Shown in pieces: positions 56,934 to 64,000 of a stretch of DNA of 64,000 nt. A program made the translations under genes and the position numbers. The notes beneath the pieces are model-generated. The model was not told where the DNA came from, ran no database searches, and saw only the letters and a program-made list of their open reading frames with translations. The DNA lies in assembly GCF_029309905.1 (NCBI RefSeq), contig NZ_JARBJP010000003.1:124001-188000 (forward strand), written 5' to 3'. The stretch's first letter is position 1. Each line of letters begins with the position of its first letter. Origin of the DNA: Brytella acorum. GTDB lineage: Bacteria > Pseudomonadota > Alphaproteobacteria > Acetobacterales > Acetobacteraceae.

Positions 56934-58547
56934 TCAGTGCGTTACGACGCTTCCGACACGGGCAAGTTGCGCAGCCGTCGCCTTTTCCGGATCGGACACG
57001 GGAAACGTCGTCTGCCACCCGCCGCCAAGAGCGTTGTAAAGCCGCGCCAGATTGGCCGCGACCGTCGTCGTGCTGTCGGCGACCTGAGACTGCGCCTGCA
57101 GAAGATCGTTCTGAGCGCTCAGAACGTTGAGATAAGTCACCAGCCCCGAACGATACTGATCGTGGGCCAGGCTGAAGGCACGCTCGGCGGCGGCTTGCGC
57201 GGCCACAAGACCGTCACGACGACGCTGCTCATCGCGATAGGCGATCAACGCGTCATCGACTTCCCGCCAGGCGGTCAGCACCGTTTCACGATACGCGATC
57301 GCAGCTTCTTTCTGGGCATAGCGGTTCAGAAGAAGCTGCCCTCTCAGCTTGCCGCCCTGGAAGATCGGCAGGGAGATCGAAGGCCCGACATTCCAGGCCC
57401 GCGCATTCCAGAAGCCAAGATCCCGAAACGAAAGCGACTGGAAACCAAAGCCCGCGTCGATCGTGATTTTCGGATAGAACTCGGCTTCCGCCTCGCCGAC
57501 ATTGGCCACGGCCGCATGCAGCCGAGCATCGGCCTGACGGATGTCGGGACGGCGCTGGGCAAGTTCCGACGGCACGCCAATCGGCACACGCGGCGGCACG
57601 ACAGGAATCCGTGTGGCGGCCGTCAGTTCCCCATTGAGAGATCCGGGTGGCGTTCCCAGCAGGAGACTGATCGCATTCATCTGAAGTGCGACATCCTGTT
57701 CGAGCGAGGCGATTCGCGCCGTCGTCGTCTCATACTGGGAACGCGCGCTCTCGACATCCAGGTCCGTCACCAGGCCGCTTTTGTAACGATCCCGAGCCAG
57801 GGCGAGCGTCTCCTGCTGCAACCTGCTGTTCGCACGCGCGATGCGCAACTGCTCCTGCTGACCGCGCAGCATGAGGTAATCACGCGCCATTTCGGCCTGT
57901 TGGGCGATCAGAACACCACGTCGCGCATCGTCTGCCGCGTCCAGATCCGCCTTGGCCGCCTCATACTGACGACGCACCCGTCCCCAGAGGTCGATCTCAT
58001 AGGTCGCATCGATGGAATCGCGCCACTGGTCGAAGAGCGGAACGGTGGCCGACCCGGAATTGTCGCGCAGAAGCTGGCCGTTATTGCCTCCAATCTTCTT
58101 GCCGACGTCGCTGATGATGCGCTGGAGTTCTTTCGTGCTGTACTGCGAGCGGGTGTACGATCCGGTTGCGCTGAGACCCGGAAAACGCTCCGCACCGGCC
58201 ATCAGAAGCTGGGCGCGAGACTGGGCCAGTTGCGAGGCGGCGCGACTGACCGCGAGGTTTTCATGCGCGATCCGCTCCTCCAGCGAGGTCAGCTCGGGAT
58301 CATTGAAGATTTTCCACCATGCGGGATCGGGTGCATCGGCCACGGTTTCGCTGGCAACCCCGCCGCTTCGGACATGACTGTCATAATGCGGCGGTGCCCA
58401 CGGATCAGGTTTTTTGTAATCCGGCCCGACCGCGCAACCCGAGAGGCCGAGAGTGGATAGGAGTGCGACACTGCTCAGCAGGACGACGACACGCTGGGAA
58501 CGGCCTTTGATCAAGGCATGTCTCCGGAACTTCAGAACGGGATCCAT
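56934..58547 (-). CDS. Outer-membrane efflux lipoprotein (TolC/NodT type)
   Basis: The 537-aa outer-membrane factor has a lipoprotein signal (lipobox LSGC about residue 38) and two OEP repeats. DPAWWKIFNDPELTSLEERIAHENL is at about 75-100 and AEFYPKITIDAGFGFQ in the second half, after the typical RRPDIRQADARLHAA. It forms the outer-membrane duct for the EmrA-EmrB pump encoded just upstream; the start overlaps the emrB-like stop (TGATG). Confidence 0.92.
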   Translation of the reverse strand: MDPVLKFRRHALIKGRSQRVVVLLSSVALLSTLGLSGCAVGPDYKKPDPWAPPHYDSHVRSGGVASETVADAPDPAWWKIFNDPELTSLEERIAHENLAVSRAASQLAQSRAQLLMAGAERFPGLSATGSYTRSQYSTKELQRIISDVGKKIGGNNGQLLRDNSGSATVPLFDQWRDSIDATYEIDLWGRVRRQYEAAKADLDAADDARRGVLIAQQAEMARDYLMLRGQQEQLRIARANSRLQQETLALARDRYKSGLVTDLDVESARSQYETTTARIASLEQDVALQMNAISLLLGTPPGSLNGELTAATRIPVVPPRVPIGVPSELAQRRPDIRQADARLHAAVANVGEAEAEFYPKITIDAGFGFQSLSFRDLGFWNARAWNVGPSISLPIFQGGKLRGQLLLNRYAQKEAAIAYRETVLTAWREVDDALIAYRDEQRRRDGLVAAQAAAERAFSLAHDQYRSGLVTYLNVLSAQNDLLQAQSQVADSTTTVAANLARLYNALGGGWQTTFPVSDPEKATAAQLARVGSVVTH

Positions 58548-60124
58548 CAGTGAACTGCGCCTCCCCCGCCTTTTTTGGCTGTGGGAGAGAAAAGAAAACA
58601 GACGGGAACGGTACAGAGCGCGATCACTCCGATAACCATGAAGGTTTCGTTATAGGCGAGCATCGACACCTGCTGGCGGAATGTCTGGTAAAGCTTGAAT
58701 TCTGCAAATTGCTGAGCAGTGGACGCGGTCAATCCATGCTCGATGGCGGTCTGCTTCACGCTGGCGAGATACTGGTTGAACGAGTCCTGGTAGGGCGTCA
58801 TCCAGTGCACGAGGTAGCTGCCACGCTTTTGCTGCGTCTCGATAATCGCTGCGGTTGCAAACGAAATCGCCAGAGACCCGACATAATTTCGCGACATGCT
58901 GAACATGGCCGACGCGTCGGAGTTGAGTTCTTTCGGCAGCGTCGAATAAGCGATCGTCGAGATCGGCACGAACAGGAACGCGAGCGCCGCGGTCTGGAAA
59001 ATACGGTATTCGACGAGATGGCCGTAATTCGTCGTCGGCACGAGATGGGCCGAGTAGAACATCGCCGTCCCCATCACGAAGAACCCGAACGCGATGACAT
59101 AGCGTATCTGTACCTTCCCCATGATCTTGCCGACCAGGGGAATGAGACAGATGATCACAGCCCCACCCGGCGCCAGCACCCGCCCGGAGACCGTGGCGGT
59201 GTAGCCGAGCACCTGCTGGGCGAACTGCGGCACGATGATCGCCGAGGCGTAAAGCAGGGCGCCGACCATCGCCATGAGAAATGTGCCGATGGCGAAGTTG
59301 CGGTCCTTGAAAATCGCGAGGTTCAGCAATGGATTCTTCGCGCGCAGCAACCAGATGACCGAGCCGATCACGCCACCGATGCCGAGCACCGCCATCGTCA
59401 CGATGAACGGAGAGCCGAACCAGTCATCATCCTCGCCTCGATCCGCCATAACCTCGAGACAGCCAAGCCCCAGCGAGATCAGGCCGATGCCGATGACGTC
59501 GATCTTTTCGCGCACCTGCTTCACCCAGGGCGGATCCTCCACCAGCGCCGAAACGCCGATGAATGTCAGGATGCCGAACGGCACGTTGACGTAGAAGATC
59601 CAGCGCCATGAATAGTTGTCGACGAGGTATCCGCCCAGAAGCGGACCGAGGATCGGCGCCACGATGGTGGCGATCGCCGTCAGGCCGAAGGCGGCGCCGC
59701 GCTGCGCGGGCGGGAACGTGTCGAGAATGATCGACTGCTGGTTCGGCTGAAGGCCACCGCCGAAGAAACCCTGCATCAGACGGAAAACGATCAGCATCGG
59801 CAGGCTCTCTGAAAGCCCGCAGAGAAAGGACGATACCGTAAACATGCCGATGCAGATGAGGAAGTAGCGCTTGCGCCCGAACAGCTTGCCGAACCAGGCG
59901 GAAATCGTGAGCACGATGCCGTTGGCGACGAGATAGGACGTCAGCGCCCAGGTCGCGTCGTCATAGGAACTGCCGAGCGCACCCGCGATATGCGGAAGGG
60001 CGACGTTGATGATGGTGGTGTCCAGCACCTCCATAAAGGCGCCCAGCGTCACGACCACGGCGATCAGCCAGGGATTCGCCTTGGGCTTCCAGCTCTCGTG
60101 GTGCTCGCTGGACGCGCCGCTCAT
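58547..60124 (-). CDS. EmrB/QacA-type MFS drug exporter (DHA2 family)
   Basis: This 525-aa, 14-helix DHA2 transporter opens with ALGAFMEVLDTTIINVALPHIAGALGSS-type residues, followed by SAWFGKLFGRKRYFLICIGMF (loop 2-3) and LQPNQQSIILDTFPPAQRGAAFG, and ends at a hydrophilic C-terminus. With EmrA-like and TolC-like partners it pumps hydrophobic compounds across both membranes. It overlaps emrA by 4 nt. Confidence 0.93.
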   Translation of the reverse strand: MSGASSEHHESWKPKANPWLIAVVVTLGAFMEVLDTTIINVALPHIAGALGSSYDDATWALTSYLVANGIVLTISAWFGKLFGRKRYFLICIGMFTVSSFLCGLSESLPMLIVFRLMQGFFGGGLQPNQQSIILDTFPPAQRGAAFGLTAIATIVAPILGPLLGGYLVDNYSWRWIFYVNVPFGILTFIGVSALVEDPPWVKQVREKIDVIGIGLISLGLGCLEVMADRGEDDDWFGSPFIVTMAVLGIGGVIGSVIWLLRAKNPLLNLAIFKDRNFAIGTFLMAMVGALLYASAIIVPQFAQQVLGYTATVSGRVLAPGGAVIICLIPLVGKIMGKVQIRYVIAFGFFVMGTAMFYSAHLVPTTNYGHLVEYRIFQTAALAFLFVPISTIAYSTLPKELNSDASAMFSMSRNYVGSLAISFATAAIIETQQKRGSYLVHWMTPYQDSFNQYLASVKQTAIEHGLTASTAQQFAEFKLYQTFRQQVSMLAYNETFMVIGVIALCTVPVCFLFSPTAKKGGGGAVH

Positions 60125-61254
60125 TGGACGTAAACCGTCGGAACGACGGAGATCCCGAGAGGCAGCGGCACCTTTGGATCCAGACCACTGTCAATGATGA
60201 TCTTCACCGGCACACGCTGGACGATCTTCACGAAGTTTCCGGTCGCATTTTCGGGCGGGAACGTACTGAACGCAGCGCCGGCGCCAAGCTGTACCGAATC
60301 CACATGACCGTGCAGTTCCAGCGACGGATAGGCATCGACCTCGATATCGACCTTCTGCCCCGGATGCATACGGGTGAGCTGCGTTTCCTTGTAATTCGCC
60401 ACGACCCAGACTTCCGGCTCGACGATGGAAAACAGCTTCTGGCCAGCCTGGACAAAATTGCCCTGCTCGACGTTACGCTGTGAAATCCAGCCGTCATGCG
60501 GCGCGCGGATTTCGGTCCAGCCATAGTTGAGCTGTGCCTGAACCACGGCGGCGTCGGCGGCCTTGAGAGCGGCGTCTTCCTGATTGATGGCGATCTTCGT
60601 GTTCTCGACGTTCGGGATCACGGGCTTGGCCTGCTGAAGCTCGCCCTGTGCCTGCAGGACCTGAGCACGGGCCTGATCGAGGGCCGCCTTCGCATAATCG
60701 ATATTCTGCTGCGTCGTCGCCTGACGGGAGACGATCTGCTGGCGGCGGTAATCTGTCTCCGCCTTGTAAAGCTGAGCCTTGGCCGCCGCGAGACTGCCCT
60801 GAGCCGCGACGAAACGACCCGGGAAGTTAGCCTGGGCAACCTCGACGCGGACCCGCGACCCCGCCAGATTGGCCTGGGCCTGCTCGACCTGCGCCTCCGC
60901 CTGGTGGAGAGCGGCGAGGTAATCACGATCGTCGATCTTCAGAAGAAGCTGGCCAGCGTGGACATACTGGTTGTCGTTGACCAGCAGCTTCGTGACATAG
61001 CCATTGACATGGGGAGCCACGGCGAGCTTGCGCCCTTCCGTATAGGCATCGTCCGTGTCGATGTTGTTGCGCGTCAGGAACCAGTAGGTTCCCCAGCCAA
61101 CCACGACCACGACCAGCAAAACTATGATGATGACCCGGACCAGCGGGTTTTTCTTCTTTGCTCCCGCTTTGGCCTCACCACTGTTTGCATCGTCCTGGGG
61201 CTGGCTGTTGGTCGGCGGATGCCCGTCAGCACCACCATCCTCGTTCTGCGCCAT
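60121..61254 (-). CDS. HlyD/EmrA-type membrane fusion protein
   Basis: The 377-aa adaptor has a charged cytoplasmic N-terminus (1-36), one membrane helix (about 40-62) and the lipoyl half-motifs (APHVNGYVTKLLVNDNQYVHAGQLLLKID). A long coiled-coil hairpin (about 115-225, rich in Ala/Gln/Glu) and a beta-barrel part follow. It links the inner-membrane pump to the outer-membrane factor. First gene of the tripartite operon; no adjacent regulator. Confidence 0.92.
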   Translation of the reverse strand: MAQNEDGGADGHPPTNSQPQDDANSGEAKAGAKKKNPLVRVIIIVLLVVVVVGWGTYWFLTRNNIDTDDAYTEGRKLAVAPHVNGYVTKLLVNDNQYVHAGQLLLKIDDRDYLAALHQAEAQVEQAQANLAGSRVRVEVAQANFPGRFVAAQGSLAAAKAQLYKAETDYRRQQIVSRQATTQQNIDYAKAALDQARAQVLQAQGELQQAKPVIPNVENTKIAINQEDAALKAADAAVVQAQLNYGWTEIRAPHDGWISQRNVEQGNFVQAGQKLFSIVEPEVWVVANYKETQLTRMHPGQKVDIEVDAYPSLELHGHVDSVQLGAGAAFSTFPPENATGNFVKIVQRVPVKIIIDSGLDPKVPLPLGISVVPTVYVQ

Positions 61255-61572
61255 GTGTGTCCTTTCGGGGGTATCTACCCGCTTGCGGGCGACGGAAACT
61301 TCCTCTCCCGCCTCCTGCTCCGAGGCCGCGTCCGAGAAAGACGACCGCCCCGATGACAGAGGTTTGCGGAAGAAGAAACTGCCGAGTTTCCATATCGCCT
61401 ATCACAGGAGCGCCACGTGCATCAATCGGCACCTGACGAGTTTATTGCCATTCGGACATATAGCCCTGGAGCAGTCTTCAAAATTTCCGGGAAATGAGCG
61501 CCCGCGCCACGGAGTCCGGAATCCGCGTGATCATGCGCAAGGGCCGCGAAAGCGGCGTCCGCGGGGCTGGTC
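61255..61572. other. Intergenic region before the efflux operon
   Basis: These 318 bases lie between the 3' end of xdhC and the start of the emrA-like gene, both on the minus strand. They should hold the efflux promoter. Several short open frames occur on both strands, but none has a recognisable product or ribosome binding site. I see no clear palindrome that would mark an operator. Confidence 0.5.
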
Positions 61573-62595
61573 TTATGCGGACCGTGACTGCGGAACGGCG
61601 TCACGCGCGCCGATCACCTGTGCCAGAATCGAGAGCGCGATCTCAACCGGGCTGCGCGCGCCGATGGTCAGTCCCGCGGGCAGATGCAGCCGTTTCAAGG
61701 CTGTCCCATCCAGACCATCGCGCTCAAGCGCACGCAGATGGGGCGCGATCTTGCGACGACTTCCGAGAATGCCCACGCAGAACGCGTCCGAACGAAGGGC
61801 ATGAATCGCGACCATCCGATCGGAATAACTGTCATGGGTAAGGCTGTAGACGGCTGTCCATCGGTCGAGAGGAAGCTCGGTCAGCGCGACGTCGAGTCGA
61901 CGCCGGTCATACAGCGCAAGAGCCAGGTCCCGCGGCGCGTGTTCCGGCCCGACAGGCCGCAGAAGGGAAACCTCAAGCCCGAATTGCGGTGCAAGCTTCG
62001 CGAGTCCGAGCGTCACAGGGTCGCCCCCCACGACAACCAGTCGGGTCGGCGGGACATGAGGCCGTGCGAAAACGCCCCGCGCCGGATCGACATCCCCACT
62101 CTCCACCCAGGTGCGGCCGGATTTTCTTTCCGTCAGGACGGTGCAGATTTCGCGCCTCGCCCGCGCCTGCTCCCGCGCAAGGACATATCCGCCCAAATCC
62201 ATCATGGGGCGCACGACGATGCCGATCCGGCCGCCGCAGCTCAACTGGATATCGATCGTCGGGCTGCCGGCGCCATAATCGAGATGTCGCACCCGTCCAT
62301 CCGCCAGCGCCGCCAGGGCTTCACGGGCGACCTCCGCCTCGACGCACCCCCCCGACACGTAACCGACCACCGATCCATCGTCGGCAACGGCCATTTCGCT
62401 TCCCAGCGGACGCGGGGAAGAACCGTCGATATCGGTGAGGGTGGCCAGAGCGACGCGACGTCCCGCCCGATGCCACCTGGCGAGGGTCGGCAGCAGATCG
62501 TCCACAAGCCCATATTCGGGCCAGGCCGGCCACGCCGCCATCGGGGCGACGGCAAGCCCCTCGTCAGCATCCAGAGTAGCATCCATACGCTCCAT
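61573..62595 (-). CDS. xdhC: XdhC-family molybdoenzyme maturation factor
   Basis: This 340-aa XdhC/CoxI protein inserts sulfurated molybdenum cofactor into xanthine-dehydrogenase-type enzymes. The N-terminal domain shows RVALATLTDIDGSSPRPLGSEMAV and GYVSGGCVEAEVAREA. The C-terminal Rossmann domain shows RLVVVGGDPVTLGLAKLA and VGILGSRRKIAPHLRAL. The start is uncertain: ATG 62595, 62586, 62622 and 62646 are all in frame. It is divergent from moeA. Its client molybdoenzyme is not in the window. Confidence 0.88.
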   Translation of the reverse strand: MERMDATLDADEGLAVAPMAAWPAWPEYGLVDDLLPTLARWHRAGRRVALATLTDIDGSSPRPLGSEMAVADDGSVVGYVSGGCVEAEVAREALAALADGRVRHLDYGAGSPTIDIQLSCGGRIGIVVRPMMDLGGYVLAREQARARREICTVLTERKSGRTWVESGDVDPARGVFARPHVPPTRLVVVGGDPVTLGLAKLAPQFGLEVSLLRPVGPEHAPRDLALALYDRRRLDVALTELPLDRWTAVYSLTHDSYSDRMVAIHALRSDAFCVGILGSRRKIAPHLRALERDGLDGTALKRLHLPAGLTIGARSPVEIALSILAQVIGARDAVPQSRSA

Positions 62596-62735
62596 CCTAT
62601 GGCCTGTGCCGCGTCTTTCCATCTCAATAAACCGCAATGCGTGCATTCCATTACGACACCCGGTGCCTATATAGGACGGACCGGGTCCATCCGGCCCATG
62701 CCCACGACGAGATAAAGCAGGACAGCGAAAGCGCC

Positions 62736-63944
62736 ATGGACGGCCTCATCAGTGTCGCGCAGGCACAAGCCCTCATCGAAAGGCACACCCTGTTTTCGGG
62801 ATCGGAAACCGTGCCTCTCGCGCTGGCGAGAGGTCGCGTTCTCGCGACGACGCTCCGCGCCGAGCGCGACCAGCCGCCTTATGACCGCGTGATGATGGAC
62901 GGTATCGCCATCCGCGCCAGCGCCGCCCGCGCTTTCGAGACTCTCGGCACGCAACAGGCCGGCAGGCCGCCCCTGACGCTCGCGGGCGAAACCGATTGCC
63001 TTGCCGCGATGACGGGGGCCGTCCTGCCGACCGGCGCGGACACGGTCATTCCGATCGAGCGGCTCGTCGCGACAGAAAACGGATATCGCCTGGAAGACGA
63101 TTATGTCTTTCACGTCGGCCAGTTCGTCCATCGGCGCGGGGCGGATTGCCATAGGGACGACAACCTCCTCGAACCCGGCATCCGGCTCGACGCTCCGGCG
63201 CTGGCCGTGCTGGCATCGAACGGCGCCGCCCAGGTCGAAGTCGCGCGTCTGCCGAGCGTCGCCATTATTTCCACCGGCGACGAACTGGTGCCGGTGGAAG
63301 GCCCCGTTCGCGCATGGGAAATCCGTCGCTCCAATGAGCACGCCATCGCGGGCGCGCTTGCGGCGCGGGGTTTCACCTGTCTCGAAGCCCTCTGGGTCGG
63401 CGACGATATGGACGCGACGGTCGCTGTGCTGGAGCGCGCCCTCGCCGCGCATGACGTGCTGATCCTCAGCGGCGGCGTCTCCATGGGGGCGTTCGACCAT
63501 GTTCCCGCGGCTCTGGGCCGCCTCGGCGTGCAGCGCGTGTTCCACAAGATCGCGCAGCGCCCGGGCAAGCCGATGTGGTTCGGCACGGATGTCCAGGGGC
63601 GCCGCGTCTTCGCGCTCCCCGGCAATCCAGTCTCGGCCCTGACCTGCTGCGTGCGGTACGTCGTACCGTCGCTCCTCGCTTCGCTCGGCCTCGGCCCGCA
63701 TGAATCCGGTATGGCCCCGGTCACCGTGAGGCTGGACACGCCCGCCGATCGAATCCCGACACTCGCCCGGTTCGTACCCGTCCGCGTCCGGCATGACGCG
63801 TCCGGCGTCGTTCGCGCGATTCCCGCGCCCGTTCCGACCTCAGGCGATTTCAGCCATCTCGCCGCGACCGACGGATTCGTGGAACTGCCCCCCGGGCGCG
63901 AACCCGCCGAGACCGATATGGCGGCGCCCTTTCATGGCTGGTGA
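62736..63944 (+). CDS. moeA: Molybdopterin molybdenumtransferase
   Basis: The 402-aa enzyme inserts molybdate into molybdopterin-AMP. Segments include LALARGRVLATTLRAERDQPPYDRVMMDGIAI, GAVLPTGADTVIPIE, VAIISTGDELVPVEG, LILSGGVSMGAFDHVPAAL, HKIAQRPGKPMWFG and ALPGNPVSALTC. ATG 62736 opens the conserved N-terminal helix. Its stop overlaps the next gene, moaA, by 11 nt, giving a moeA-moaA operon. Confidence 0.95.
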   Translation: MDGLISVAQAQALIERHTLFSGSETVPLALARGRVLATTLRAERDQPPYDRVMMDGIAIRASAARAFETLGTQQAGRPPLTLAGETDCLAAMTGAVLPTGADTVIPIERLVATENGYRLEDDYVFHVGQFVHRRGADCHRDDNLLEPGIRLDAPALAVLASNGAAQVEVARLPSVAIISTGDELVPVEGPVRAWEIRRSNEHAIAGALAARGFTCLEALWVGDDMDATVAVLERALAAHDVLILSGGVSMGAFDHVPAALGRLGVQRVFHKIAQRPGKPMWFGTDVQGRRVFALPGNPVSALTCCVRYVVPSLLASLGLGPHESGMAPVTVRLDTPADRIPTLARFVPVRVRHDASGVVRAIPAPVPTSGDFSHLAATDGFVELPPGREPAETDMAAPFHGW

Positions 63945-64000
63945 CGTCATCCTTCCGGATCGGTTCGGACGGCCTTTGCGCGATCTGCGGATCTCGGTCA
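63934..64000 (+). CDS. moaA: Molybdenum cofactor biosynthesis MoaA, N-terminus only
   Basis: The 22 codons visible read MAGDVILPDRFGRPLRDLRISV, matching the N-terminus of the radical SAM enzyme GTP 3',8-cyclase (usually ...DxFGRxxxxLRxSVTDRCNxRC). The Cys motif lies beyond the window edge. The start overlaps the 3' end of moeA. Confidence 0.8.
   Translation, partial: MAGDVILPDRFGRPLRDLRISV

Overview
The window looks like chromosome of an acetic acid bacterium or close relative (Alphaproteobacteria, Acetobacteraceae). The grounds are high G+C, a C4-type 5-aminolevulinate synthase, an alphaproteobacterial LexA box (GAAC-N7-GAAC) in front of imuA-imuB-dnaE2, and a 13-gene nuo operon with a fused nuoCD. 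The species cannot be named from the sequence alone.

Region 1 (about 1-11,160) is a copper and redox cluster. A CsoR-type repressor gene lies divergent from a Cu(I) P-type ATPase across one TACCCTACAGGGG operator. Downstream of csoR on the minus strand run a His/Cys-rich secreted protein, the multicopper oxidase CopA, the outer-membrane protein CopB, a Met-rich secreted protein and a cytochrome c with a His/Met tail. A second, almost identical operator precedes a three-gene minus-strand operon: a membrane-anchored FAD/NAD(P)H reductase with a [2Fe-2S] domain, a di-heme membrane cytochrome b and a membrane-anchored heptaheme cytochrome c. Together these look like a complete NAD(P)H-to-periplasm electron conduit in the copper regulon. 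This is the most novel element I see.

Region 2 (about 11,160-23,440) is mosaic accessory DNA. It holds an endonuclease-like fragment, a short dnaE2 remnant, a truncated IS481-family transposase, a ScsB/DsbD-like thiol reductase, a decayed flavin monooxygenase, and an SOS block (SRAP peptidase divergent from imuA-imuB-dnaE2). A MarR regulator, a small membrane protein and finally tRNA-Gly(GCC) follow. All of this DNA lies on the 3' side of the tRNA, so the tRNA is a plausible island boundary.

Region 3 (23,440-64,000) is mostly core genome. It contains a CnoX-like thioredoxin/TPR protein, a LON-domain protein, a Trm112-like protein, an MscS-family channel, hemA, a degenerate EAL protein, an MFS transporter and an orphan FtsX/MacB permease. 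Then come folP-folBK-folE, a small hypothetical protein, a secreted alpha/beta hydrolase, ilvE and nuoA-N on the minus strand. The right end carries a GH15 glycoside hydrolase, an EmrA-EmrB-TolC-type efflux operon, xdhC, moeA and the start of moaA.

Many genes are translationally coupled through ATGA, GTGA or TGATG overlaps. Several long perfect hairpins, most without a U-tract, follow the stop codons of minus-strand genes.
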